DNA of 33,626 nucleotides from Bacteroidales bacterium (lineage in GTDB: Bacteria > Bacteroidota > Bacteroidia > Bacteroidales > WCHB1-69), in the NCBI GenBank assembly GCA_017395245.1, contig JAFPVR010000018.1, positions 1 to 33,626 on the forward strand, in the 5' to 3' direction. Numbering within the stretch: the stretch's first letter is position 1; each line of letters begins with the position of its first letter. Of this stretch, positions 8,481 to 16,399 are shown one piece after another. The position numbers were made by a program, and so were the translations under genes. The notes beneath the pieces were generated by a model. The model was given only the letters and a program-made list of their open reading frames with translations, did no database searches and was not told the origin of the DNA.

Positions 8481-9713
8481 CTATTTGACAACCACTTTTT
8501 GGATGAATTCTATGCCGTCAGAATCCTTCACATGCACAACATACACGCCCGAAGGCAAGTGGTCGAGGGAAACGGGGGATGCATCACATTCCTTCACAAT
8601 TCGCCCTTGCATGTCGCACAACGTAATATTCGCTACCCTTCCACCTTCTTTCACCTCGACAAACAGAACGTCAGAGGCAGGATTAGGGTATATCTTGACA
8701 TTATCGGTTTCATAACGGGACACCCCGCTTGTTGAATTTATGTCCAGATGGTTGTACAAAAAATCACGGGCGATATTAAAACACTGGTCAAATTTTTCCA
8801 TTATCAGGTTGCCATTCTCCGCGCTATAGAAATTGTGTTTCTCTCCTTCGAAGGGATGAAACTCGTAGTCTTCAATCCCGAGGTCGGAAAGGTGGTTTGC
8901 GATGGCGTACGATCCATACATGTATGGGAAAATTGGTAACGGCAGAGAGGAATAGCAATATCCGGAATCGAAGGGTACCACATTGTCCGCAGTGCCATGA
9001 ATCATGCAAAGAGGGACATATTCATCAACGTCAATGACATTAACATCAAGCACTCCTCCCCACTGTGCCACCGCACCGGCCACCTTTGAAGAAAAACCAG
9101 CGTATTCGAGATAGCCGGAGCTGTTTATTGGCCCCAAATCCGGAAAATCGAATGTTACATCAGGTCTTTCCTCGTCCGACATGAAAATCTCGTTCAGCGT
9201 GGCAATGGAACCAGCGGAATTGCCCAAGAGAAATATATTGTTCGTGTCGATGCGATATTCCTGACAGTATGCCTTGAAATAGCGAATGGCTGAACTTACA
9301 TCCTGGGAGGCCATATAGGCATCTCGGATAAGCGAGCCTGAACTGATGGACAGTATCGGAAGCAGGCGATAATCAATGGAGGCGGCTGCATATCCGTGTT
9401 TGGCAAAACGAGTGCAGTATTCCACCATGTCGCTCCAGTCTCTATTTCCCGCCACGAACGCGCCTCCGAAAACGGTAATCACTAACGGGCGGGCTGAAAG
9501 TGTGTCTCCGAAAGGCTCGTAGAAATCAAGGTACAGCGTGGTGGGCAATATTTGATCTTCTCCCACGACGCTACTGAAAGGGATTTCGGTGGTTGTCGTC
9601 ACATCCCCAAACACAGGACTGGCATAGCGGCTACCGATTTGGGCGAGCAGTGTGGCGGGAAACAGCAGACACGCCACAATCAACAATATTGAATACGATT
9701 TTCTGTTTGACAT
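8481..9713 (-). CDS. Secreted alpha/beta-hydrolase (esterase) with T9SS C-terminal domain
   Basis: A 410-residue exported esterase or lipase-like hydrolase. Residues 1-24 form a signal peptide ending LLAQ. The alpha/beta-hydrolase domain shows an oxyanion-hole region VFGGAFVAG (residues 81-89) and a likely triad of Ser166 in LLGNSAGS, Asp243 in HGTADNVVPF and His293 in EGEKHNF. After about residue 335 comes a type A type IX secretion sorting domain with KIYPNPASDVLFVEV, the DMQGRIV strand and a closing GVYVVHVKDSDG...QKVVVK. The protein should cross the inner membrane by Sec and the outer membrane by T9SS, then be released or anchored at the surface. Substrate is unknown. It starts 28 bp after the prfB stop and may be read from the prfB promoter. 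Confidence 0.88.
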   Translation of the reverse strand: MSNRKSYSILLIVACLLFPATLLAQIGSRYASPVFGDVTTTTEIPFSSVVGEDQILPTTLYLDFYEPFGDTLSARPLVITVFGGAFVAGNRDWSDMVEYCTRFAKHGYAAASIDYRLLPILSISSGSLIRDAYMASQDVSSAIRYFKAYCQEYRIDTNNIFLLGNSAGSIATLNEIFMSDEERPDVTFDFPDLGPINSSGYLEYAGFSSKVAGAVAQWGGVLDVNVIDVDEYVPLCMIHGTADNVVPFDSGYCYSSLPLPIFPYMYGSYAIANHLSDLGIEDYEFHPFEGEKHNFYSAENGNLIMEKFDQCFNIARDFLYNHLDINSTSGVSRYETDNVKIYPNPASDVLFVEVKEGGRVANITLCDMQGRIVKECDASPVSLDHLPSGVYVVHVKDSDGIEFIQKVVVK

Positions 9714-9741
9714 CTCTATTTGTTTATGAATAATTAAACAA
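9714..9741 (-). other. Short prfB-esterase spacer
   Basis: A 28-bp AT-rich spacer with no hairpin or promoter that I can recognise, consistent with read-through from prfB into the esterase gene. Confidence 0.4.
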
Positions 9742-10825
9742 TCAATGGAACTGCATCAGGTACGCTTTGATGAACCCGTCGAGGTCGCCGTCCATCACCG
9801 CGTTGACGTTGCCGGTCTCGTATTGCGTGCGCAAGTCCTTCACGAGCTTGTAGGGCTGCATCACGTAGCTGCGGATCTGGCTTCCCCACTCGATACGCTT
9901 CTTGGAACTCTCGATTTCGTTGAGCTTCTCGCGCTTCTTCTCCAACTCGATCTGGTAGAGCTGCGATTTCAGCATCTGCATGGCCTTCTCGCGGTTCTGT
10001 GACTGCGAGCGCGTCACTTGGCATTCGATGATGATGCCCGTGGGATGGTGGTGCAGGCGCACGGCCGTCTCCACCTTGTTGACGTTCTGCCCGCCGGGAC
10101 CGCTGCTGCGGTAAGTGTCCCACGAAATGTCCGCCGGGCTGACCTCAATCTCGATGTCGTCGTTGATGATGGGATAGGCGAACACGGAGGCGAAAGAGGT
10201 ATGTCGCCGCGCCGCTGAATCGAAGGGGGAGATACGCACCAAACGATGCACGCCATTCTCGCTCTTGAGATAACCGTAAGCGTAGGAGCCCTCGATTTCG
10301 ATGGAGGCGGACTTGATGCCGGCCACGTCACCTTCCTGACGGTCAATGAGTTTCACGGAGAAATTGTGCCGTTCCGCCCAGCGCATGTACATACGCAGGA
10401 GCATCTCGGCCCAGTCGCAGCTTTCGGTGCCGCCCGCGCCCGAGTTGATGTTCAGAATCGCGTCGAAGGAGTCCTCCTCGTCGCGCATCATGTTCTTGAA
10501 CTCCAGCTTCTCCACGGCCTCCATCGTCTTGTTGTAGGCCTCGTCGAGTTCGGCTTCCGTGGCATCGCCCGATTGCTGGAACTCGCTGACTACCAGCAGT
10601 TCATCATTTAGTTCGGCAGCCCTGTAGTAGTCGGCCACCCACGCTTTGATGCCGCTGATTTCTTTCAGCAACTTCTCGGCGGCCTTGGGGTCGTCCCAGA
10701 AGCCATCTTTCTGTGTGATTTCTTCTTTTTCTTTAATTTCCTGTTCTTTGGCATCTACGTCAAAGATACCTCCTTAGCTCACTGAGCCTCGTTTGAACCG
10801 CTTTGATTTGGTCGTTGGTTGTCAT
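9742..10825 (-). CDS. prfB: Peptide chain release factor 2, with programmed +1 frameshift
   Basis: RF2 recognises UAA and UGA and triggers peptide release. The gene starts at ATG 10825 and reads 21 codons to CTT, followed by an in-frame TGA at 10762-10760. A +1 shift continues with GAC GTA GAT and yields a 360-residue protein (E. coli RF2 has 365). The codon-recognition tripeptide SPF is at residues 199-201 and the catalytic GGQ at 244-246, inside [13 protein letters not shown]. An annotation starting at the later ATG (10671) would lose the first 51 residues. A TAnnTTTG promoter lies upstream at 10910-10903. Confidence 0.97.
10759..10774 (-). promoter_or_regulatory. prfB programmed frameshift site
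   Basis: On the coding strand it reads AGGAGGTATCTTTGAC: a Shine-Dalgarno-like AGGAGG three bases before the slippery CTT, then TGA followed by C, a weak termination context. This is the classic RF2 autoregulation: low RF2 lets the ribosome pause at TGA and slip +1. The AGGAGG is notable because Bacteroidetes seldom use Shine-Dalgarno sites for initiation. Confidence 0.96.
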
Positions 10826-10836
10826 TTTATCAAATT

Positions 10837-10864
10837 ATGAATGATGAATTATGAATGATGAATA
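10837..10864. repeat. Heptamer tandem array (ATGAATG)
   Basis: Four 7-bp units, ATGAATG, ATGAATT, ATGAATG and ATGAATA, in the leader of prfB between its promoter and its start codon. Confidence 0.75.
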
Positions 10865-10902
10865 AAAGAGAACGCTGAGTATTTTCATTTTTAACAAGGG
10901 CG

Positions 10903-10910
10903 CAAAAATA
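10903..10910 (-). promoter_or_regulatory. Promoter -7 box for prfB
   Basis: TATTTTTG on the minus strand matches TAnnTTTG. The leader to the prfB ATG would be about 75 nt and contains the ATGAATG heptamers. Confidence 0.55.
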
Positions 10911-10928
10911 CAACATTTTTCCGAACCG

Positions 10929-11768
10929 TCATTTCAGGAGTTGGCGGGCGACTTTGCAGAGGAGTTCGTGGGTGGTGAATTTCTCGCGAGTGATCATGTC
11001 CTTCGGCATCAAGGTGGCGATGAACTGCATGAACGGCACGTAACTGGAATATATATCTTGTGTTTTCTGCTTAATTTTAATAGGCATCATATAGGGAGCT
11101 GTCCCTGTACGACAATCCCCGTCATAACATTCAAAGACCAGTTTTTCCCCATGACTGTTGGTAAGCTGGATGGTCAATTCGCTAGTGGACGTACAAGCAG
11201 GACTGGACGGAACCATTAGAATGGTGGTAAGCAAACTGTCGCTGATTTGGAGAATCGTGTCGCAGGCCCATTGACGGGAAGCAGGATCACGCCGAGAGCA
11301 ATCGAAAGCGAAATCCCAATTACCGAGGGCATCCCGCATTTTGTCTAAATCCGCATCGGTAATGACAAACTGACTCCAGGAAACCGCCTGGTCATAATGT
11401 TCGTTAAAGTCGCGGAGAAGCGTCTCCAGCTCATCCGCTGAAAAAGTCCAGCGACGCGTCGGCCAATTTTCCACCACCGAATCGCCTCCATCATAAACCG
11501 TTATACCATAAATTCGTTCATAGGAATCCTTCTGAACAAACTTGCGACCCGATCGACGATATTCAATCTGCTGTGTCGCACCGCCCCCACAACCTGACGT
11601 GGATGCTTTAATCAAGAGCGATTTCACAGGATACTTCAAGAAACCATCAAGCGGTCTGGCAGACCGTTCAGACACCCCAACCGGGTTTTCATTCTCGGTC
11701 GGCTGCGCACACAACGAGTCCCCCAACATAAAGGAAACAAGTACGGCAAACCACAACAAATACTTCAT
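10929..11768 (-). CDS. Secreted protein of unknown function
   Basis: A 279-residue protein that I do not recognise. Residues 1-21 are a signal peptide ending SLCAQ, so it is likely periplasmic or outer-membrane associated. The mature part contains about seven cysteines, including CGGG near residue 60 and a CYDGDC motif near residue 215, suggesting disulfide bonds. The frame is compact, with no membrane segment after the signal. It sits between prfB and the NSS transporter on the same strand, with only about 48 bp of heptamer DNA before the transporter stop, but no functional link is evident. Confidence 0.75.
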   Translation of the reverse strand: MKYLLWFAVLVSFMLGDSLCAQPTENENPVGVSERSARPLDGFLKYPVKSLLIKASTSGCGGGATQQIEYRRSGRKFVQKDSYERIYGITVYDGGDSVVENWPTRRWTFSADELETLLRDFNEHYDQAVSWSQFVITDADLDKMRDALGNWDFAFDCSRRDPASRQWACDTILQISDSLLTTILMVPSSPACTSTSELTIQLTNSHGEKLVFECYDGDCRTGTAPYMMPIKIKQKTQDIYSSYVPFMQFIATLMPKDMITREKFTTHELLCKVARQLLK

Positions 11769-11784
11769 TCCCAGAACAGTTCGT

Positions 11785-11819
11785 TTAACTGTTAACTACT
11801 AACTGCTAACTGCTAACTA
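11785..11819. repeat. Heptamer tandem array (CTAACTG)
   Basis: Five units: TTAACTG, TTAACTA, CTAACTG, CTAACTG and CTAACTA. The last CTA (11817-11819) is the TAG stop codon of the minus-strand transporter, so the array begins at that stop. Confidence 0.85.
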
Positions 11820-13163
11820 TCCCACGATCCCCGACACAAGGATAATCACCAGTGCAATCGGCGCCACGAATCGCAGGATAAAGTAATAGAGTTCGAAGAA
11901 TTTGCTCTTCAACGCGCCGCCGTTGGTAATCTCGTCCCTGACTTCGACTTTCGGGTAGAACCAGCCGAGGAAGATGGTCGTCGCCAATGCGCCGATGGGC
12001 ATCAGGTAGGAGGCGGTAAAGAGGTCGAAAAGATCGAAAATAGTGCGGTCGAAAAGGGTCCAATGCTTGATCGGGCCGAACGACAGCGTGCAGAAAATGC
12101 CGATCACAAAGATGCATATCATACTGCTAATGGAGCTTTTGCGGCGACTCCAGTGGAATTCCTCCACTGTGAAGGCCACGATAATCTCCTGCAGGGAGAT
12201 AGTGGAGGTGAGGGCGGCAATACCCAACAAGATGAAAAACACGGCGGCGAACAATCCGCCCATAGGCATGCTGTTGAAAACGTTGGGCAACACCACATAG
12301 ACGAGTTGCGGACCGCTGGCAGGGTCCATCCCGAAGGAGAAGACCGCCGGGAAAATCACCACACCCGCCAAAATCGCCACCATGAGGTCGCAAACGGATA
12401 TCCAGAGACTGGTTTTGAAAAGCGAGTCTTCCTTGCGGATATAGGAACCGTAGGTCACCATCGCGCCCATGCCAAGACTGAGAGAGAAAAACGACTGTCC
12501 TAACGCGCCTAACACGCCCGCACCTGTCAGCTTGCTGAAATCGGGCTCGAAGAGGAATTGCAATCCCTCTTTCGCGCCGGGCAACGTCAATGAACGGACA
12601 ACCATCAGCAACAACAGAACAAAGAGCACTGGCATCAGAATCTTGGAAATCTTTTCGATGCCTTTCTGCACTCCAAAGGAAATCACTAACGCCGTAAGCA
12701 TCAGGAAACAGAATTGATACAGCAACGGCCAAAACGAGCCCGCGGTGAAAGAGGAGAAGGCATCGGCGACCTCGTTGGGTGTCAGCCCGGACAGACGGTT
12801 GGTACACGACAAGACGATGTAGTTGAGTGTCCAGCCGGCCACCACGCTGTAGAAGGCATATATGAGGACAGCCGCCAGTATGCTGAAATAGCCGATGGTG
12901 GCCCACCCCTTCTTCCGTTCCAATTTCTTGTACGCGCCTACCACATTGCTCTGCGTCCGGCGACCAATCACAAACTCGGTCATCATCAACGGGATGCCGA
13001 TCGCTAACACGAAAAACATGTTGACGAGCAGGAACGCCCCGCCGCCGTTCTGACCTAACATATAGGGGTAGCGCCAGATGTTACCCAGTCCGACGGCACC
13101 GCCTGCCGCGGCTAAAATCGCTCCTATGCTTGAGGTAAAACCTCTTGATTCGTTGTTGTCCAT
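11817..13163 (-). CDS. Neurotransmitter:sodium symporter (NSS/SNF) family transporter
   Basis: A 448-residue sodium-coupled symporter of the LeuT fold, probably importing an amino acid. The N-terminal segment GFTSSIGAILAAAGGAVGLG (residues 8-27), followed by NIWRYPYMLGQNGGGAF, is the TM1 signature that builds the sodium and substrate sites. About 11 hydrophobic segments follow, including the unwound TM6 region with GMGAMVTYGSY. The length and 11-TM layout suit the bacterial group of the family (Tyt1/MhsT-like). Substrate cannot be read from sequence. The region upstream is a cluster of palindromic repeats. Confidence 0.93.
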   Translation of the reverse strand: MDNNESRGFTSSIGAILAAAGGAVGLGNIWRYPYMLGQNGGGAFLLVNMFFVLAIGIPLMMTEFVIGRRTQSNVVGAYKKLERKKGWATIGYFSILAAVLIYAFYSVVAGWTLNYIVLSCTNRLSGLTPNEVADAFSSFTAGSFWPLLYQFCFLMLTALVISFGVQKGIEKISKILMPVLFVLLLLMVVRSLTLPGAKEGLQFLFEPDFSKLTGAGVLGALGQSFFSLSLGMGAMVTYGSYIRKEDSLFKTSLWISVCDLMVAILAGVVIFPAVFSFGMDPASGPQLVYVVLPNVFNSMPMGGLFAAVFFILLGIAALTSTISLQEIIVAFTVEEFHWSRRKSSISSMICIFVIGIFCTLSFGPIKHWTLFDRTIFDLFDLFTASYLMPIGALATTIFLGWFYPKVEVRDEITNGGALKSKFFELYYFILRFVAPIALVIILVSGIVG

Positions 13164-13186
13164 TGCTTATGTATTATAATCCAAAT

Positions 13187-13260
13187 TCGTAATAACCACC
13201 CCGCCCTTCGGGCACCCCTACAAAGGAGGGGAATGGTCCTTCGACCGTTATTTATTACGA
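13187..13260. repeat. 74-bp palindromic element with 9-bp terminal inverted repeats
   Basis: TCGTAATAA at the left end and TTATTACGA at the right end are perfect inverted repeats. Inside lie three small hairpins: GCCC-TTC-GGGC, CCCCT-acaaagg-AGGGG and GGTC-CTTC-GACC. It has no ORF. The layout resembles a REP/MITE-like intergenic element; similar CCCTTCGGG / AGGGG modules are common between Bacteroidetes genes (from memory). Confidence 0.7.
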
Positions 13261-13268
13261 TAATCGTC

Positions 13269-13288
13269 GGGCGTATGCAATACGCTCC
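13269..13288. repeat. Short palindrome (GCGTAT-gca-ATACGC)
   Basis: A 6-bp perfect stem with a 3-nt loop, extended by GG/CC with one bulged T. It lies just right of the 74-bp element, between the ABC permease stop and the NSS transporter start. Confidence 0.6.
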
Positions 13289-13321
13289 CTATCTTCATCT
13301 TATCATCGCGCATTCATCGCC

Positions 13322-13354
13322 ATGTAGAGCCGTCATAATATGGCGGCTCTACAT
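13322..13354. repeat. GTAGAGCC palindrome, copy 2 (diverged)
   Basis: ATGTAGAGCCG and CGGCTCTACAT form an 11-bp perfect stem that can extend through the 11-nt centre with one wobble pair. CTA at 13349-13351 is the TAG stop of the minus-strand ABC permease, so the palindrome also supplies that stop codon. Confidence 0.85.
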
Positions 13355-14677
13355 CCGCAGCCAGCGGAAAATCGTCTTCCATGAGGGTTTCTTGCCGTAG
13401 GTCATGATGCCGATGCGATAGATTTTGGCGGCAAACCAGATGCAGAAGATGAGGAACGCGAGCGCCAGACCCATTGACAGAAGCAGTTCCCATGCGTGCA
13501 CGCCGGAGGGCAGCCGCACCATCATCGCAATGGGCGAAGTGAGCGGAATCATGGAGAGCCAAAAAGCCAACGTCCCGTCGGGATTGGTCGCGATGCTTGG
13601 CACAAACACGATGGCCAAAATCAGCGGAATGGTGATGGGCATCGTGTACTGCTGCGAGTCGCTCTCGTTGTCAACCACGGAGCCGGTGGCCGCGTAGAGC
13701 GTCGAGTAAATCAGGTAACCGACAATGAAGAAAAAGACGAAACTGACGATAATGACCCCGAACGAGACGGCAAAGTAGTTTTGAATCATCGTGAAGATAT
13801 TGTCGGGTGCAACGTCGATGGAGGCCGTGTTCGGCAGGTTGACGCCCGGCGTCTCCGCTATCGTCTCCATCGTGTCGGGACGGAAAAGGTCGGGTGCGGC
13901 GAGCTGTATGCCCAAGAGAATGGCCCCGGACAAGGCCGCCCAGATGACCAGCTGCGTCAGTCCCACCATGGCGATGCCCACAATCTTGCCGACGAGCAGC
14001 TGCGTGGGCTTCACCGACGAAAGCAGCACTTCGACGATACGGTTCGATTTCTCCTCCAACACGCCGCGCAACACCTGACTGGCGAACAGAATGATAATGA
14101 AGTAGATGATGATGCCGCACATCATGCCGAATATTTGATTGACTTCGGCATCGTGCTCTTTCTCGGCGCCCTTTTCGTCAATCTGGATGGTGGTGGACTC
14201 CGCCTTCGCCAGTTTCTGCATGTCCTCAAACCGCGTCGGGTCGATGTGCAGCGAATCCTTCAACAGCTGGTTGAAGAAAATGTCGTCCATCTGGTTCTCC
14301 ACTTCCGACTGCAACCCGGAAGGCAGGTTCTTCCTATAGTAAATATTGGACCTCACGCCCTGCGAGTTCGACAGAATCTGCAGCACCACGTCATAGTCCT
14401 GGTCGAACGCCTCATTCTTGATTTGCTCAATGTCGCCCGACCGGTAGCTGAACTCATAGTGGTCGTTGTCGGTAAAGTTATTGATGAAGACCTCGCTCTC
14501 ATCGACCACCAGGATTCGGGAGTACTGCTTTTGCTCATTCATCACAATCAGCAGGGCGGGCAGCACAATCATGGCCACGAGCAAAATCGGCATCAGGATA
14601 GTGATAATGATGAACGATTTTTTCTGGATGCGCGTCAAATATTCGCGCGAGATAATGAGTAGGGTCTTATTCTTCAT
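13349..14677 (-). CDS. ABC-2 type transporter permease (NatB/YhaP-like)
   Basis: A 442-residue membrane protein starting MKNKTLLIISREYLTRIQKK. One membrane segment near residue 25 is followed by an extracytoplasmic domain of about 160 residues. Five or more membrane segments follow in the C-terminal half (for example near GMMCGIIIYFIIILFASQVL). A conserved EEKSNRIVEVLLSSVKP coupling region links the domain to the first of these. This is the layout of the NatB/YhaP sodium-efflux-type ABC permeases. I chose ATG 14677 over GTG 14698 because the latter adds a non-conserved extension within the ATPase gene. The start overlaps the ATPase stop by 11 bp, so the two are coupled. The exported substrate is unknown. 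Confidence 0.9.
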   Translation of the reverse strand: MKNKTLLIISREYLTRIQKKSFIIITILMPILLVAMIVLPALLIVMNEQKQYSRILVVDESEVFINNFTDNDHYEFSYRSGDIEQIKNEAFDQDYDVVLQILSNSQGVRSNIYYRKNLPSGLQSEVENQMDDIFFNQLLKDSLHIDPTRFEDMQKLAKAESTTIQIDEKGAEKEHDAEVNQIFGMMCGIIIYFIIILFASQVLRGVLEEKSNRIVEVLLSSVKPTQLLVGKIVGIAMVGLTQLVIWAALSGAILLGIQLAAPDLFRPDTMETIAETPGVNLPNTASIDVAPDNIFTMIQNYFAVSFGVIIVSFVFFFIVGYLIYSTLYAATGSVVDNESDSQQYTMPITIPLILAIVFVPSIATNPDGTLAFWLSMIPLTSPIAMMVRLPSGVHAWELLLSMGLALAFLIFCIWFAAKIYRIGIMTYGKKPSWKTIFRWLRM

Positions 14678-15608
14678 GGCTCGGTTGTTGGTTGGCACGC
14701 TCCACCTGCTCGATGAAAATCTCGTTCATGGTGGGCATTATCTCGTTAAAAGCATGTATTTCAGCATATTGCATAAACAATTGCAACAAGTCGTTGGATG
14801 TTCGCGTGTCGGGAATCTTAATCTCCAAACGAGTATAGAATTTATTGGTGTGCTGCGAACAAACTTGATACTGTTGGTTCTCAAGCTGGTGCAACAATGT
14901 GTTCGAAACATCGGTTGTTTCAACAGAGAAGAGATTCTTCTTGAAACGGTTTTTCACCTCGAAGATGTCGCCTTCCAGGATTTTGCGTGAGCGGTTGATG
15001 AGCGCGATATGGTCGCAGATTTCCTCCACGGATGCCATGTTGTGTGTGGACAGCACAATGGTCGTGCCTTCTTCCTTCAGTTTTAAGACTTCCTCTTTCA
15101 GCAGGTTGGCATTGATAGGGTCAAATCCGCTGAACGGTTCGTCGAGAATCAGGAACGAGGGTTTGTGCAAAATAGTGGTGATGAACTGCACCTTCTGCTG
15201 CATACCTTTGGAGAGTTCTTCCACGGGCTTGTTCCACCAGTCCATCATGCCGAATTGCTCGAATTTTTCACGCAGCCGTGTGTAAGCCTCCTGACGGTCA
15301 AGTCCTTTGAGGCGGGCGAGATACATCGCCTGCTCGCCGGTCTTCATCTTCTTGTACAGACCACGCTCTTCAGGCAGATAGCCCATGTCATAGACATCGT
15401 CGGCAACCATTGGATGCCCTTTAAAGAGAACTTGCCCTTTATCGGGAGCGGATATGCGCATAAGAATGCGAATCAGGGTCGTCTTGCCGGCACCGTTGGG
15501 ACCCAACAAGCCGAAAACACAACCCTGTGGTACGGAGAGCGAGACACTGTCAAGTGCCTTGAAATCTCCGTAGCATTTCGTAATATCCTGGACATCAATT
15601 ATATTCAT
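14667..15608 (-). CDS. ABC transporter ATP-binding protein (NatA-like)
   Basis: A 313-residue ATPase subunit. Walker A GPNGAGKTT is at residues 36-44, signature LSKGMQQ at 132-138, Walker B with catalytic Glu in FLILDEPFSGFDP (152-164) and the switch His in LSTHNM. The C-terminal 90 residues form the extra domain found in NatA/DrrA-type ATPases. It should drive the permease encoded immediately downstream. Its start codon overlaps the stop of the DUF4290 gene as ATGA, which suggests translational coupling across all three genes. Confidence 0.95.
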   Translation of the reverse strand: MNIIDVQDITKCYGDFKALDSVSLSVPQGCVFGLLGPNGAGKTTLIRILMRISAPDKGQVLFKGHPMVADDVYDMGYLPEERGLYKKMKTGEQAMYLARLKGLDRQEAYTRLREKFEQFGMMDWWNKPVEELSKGMQQKVQFITTILHKPSFLILDEPFSGFDPINANLLKEEVLKLKEEGTTIVLSTHNMASVEEICDHIALINRSRKILEGDIFEVKNRFKKNLFSVETTDVSNTLLHQLENQQYQVCSQHTNKFYTRLEIKIPDTRTSNDLLQLFMQYAEIHAFNEIMPTMNEIFIEQVERANQQPSHEE

Positions 15609-16267
15609 ACAGCAGGATTTGCGTTTTTCTTCTTTTTCTTCTTCTTGCCCGGCTGCGGCGTAACGTAGAAAGCCTGGTTGGAGTTGGCTATATTGAGCAG
15701 TTCTTTGGTGTTCGCAAACGTGAAATCCTCGGGAACCGCAATCCGCCCCTCGGAAATCTCCGAAAGTTGGTGACGAATCAACTGGTCGTTTACAGAGTTA
15801 CGGTTATAGGTCAAATACATCATTTTCAGATGGTTGGCCAACATCGGCGCATATTGGGCTCGAACCTCCTCGGGATATTCGGACACCGTGCGAATCATGT
15901 TCTGGATATTCACCCCGTACGTGCGGAACTTCACGCGATTCTTGTTGTTGTAGGAGGGCTTGTCCATCTTCCGCTCCGACGTGTCAGGCACCGGCTTGGG
16001 ATACGGCGAATCCACATCCAACTGGTAATCAGACATAATGAAGAGGTGGTCCCACAACTTGTTCCAAAAATCGTCGTTGTTGCGCTCCACTTCGGCGGAA
16101 TTTTCCTTGGAATTGACAATATCGCTCATAATACGCACGATGGCGTACGCTGTATTTGTGCGCTTTGCACGATCTTCAATCTTCACACATTCTTCGACAA
16201 GTTTCTGGATATTTCTTCCATACTCCCTGATTATAAGTTTGTTACGCTTAGTATTATATTCAATCAT
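15605..16267 (-). CDS. DUF4290 domain protein
   Basis: A 220-residue soluble protein of the Bacteroidetes-specific DUF4290 family, function unknown. The start MIEYNTKRNKLIIREYGRNI (residues 1-20) and the tract RVKFRTYGVNIQNMI are family features, and the protein looks largely alpha-helical. It ends with a run of seven lysines followed by NANPAV, a basic tail that could contact nucleic acid or membrane. It is first in a three-gene operon with the ABC ATPase and permease, with a 4-bp ATGA overlap. The link with the transporter is positional only. Confidence 0.88.
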   Translation of the reverse strand: MIEYNTKRNKLIIREYGRNIQKLVEECVKIEDRAKRTNTAYAIVRIMSDIVNSKENSAEVERNNDDFWNKLWDHLFIMSDYQLDVDSPYPKPVPDTSERKMDKPSYNNKNRVKFRTYGVNIQNMIRTVSEYPEEVRAQYAPMLANHLKMMYLTYNRNSVNDQLIRHQLSEISEGRIAVPEDFTFANTKELLNIANSNQAFYVTPQPGKKKKKKKNANPAV

Positions 16268-16298
16268 AGACTGATTTTACGTTTTCAAATTAGAGGCG

Positions 16299-16306
16299 CA
16301 AATGTA
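16299..16306 (-). promoter_or_regulatory. Promoter -7 box for the DUF4290-ABC operon
   Basis: TACATTTG on the minus strand matches TAnnTTTG, 32 bp upstream of the DUF4290 start. Confidence 0.6.
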
Positions 16307-16347
16307 CACAAATTTTAAATATACCCAGACATCATGAAATTGCCGCA

Positions 16348-16377
16348 TGTAGAGACGGGGCATGCCCCGTCTCTACA
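16348..16377. repeat. GTAGAGAC palindrome, copy 3
   Basis: A perfect 30-bp palindrome, TGTAGAGACGGGGCA with its exact complement. It lies between the sugar transferase stop and the DUF4290 promoter and is well placed to end the sugar transferase transcript. Confidence 0.92.
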
Positions 16378-16399
16378 AATAACAGAAAGACAAGTTTTT

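Noticed and set aside
10672-10825. prfB disrupted by a frameshift mutation
   Set aside because: The TGA lies in the exact conserved programmed frameshift context, so the gene is intact.
12127-12906. 259-codon minus-strand ORF in the NSS transporter region
   Set aside because: Another frame of the same strand as the transporter; low-complexity, arginine-rich, no membrane pattern.
13496-14662. 388-codon plus-strand ORF opposite the ABC permease
   Set aside because: A shadow; His/Asp/Arg-rich translation without a family, while the minus strand encodes a clear permease.
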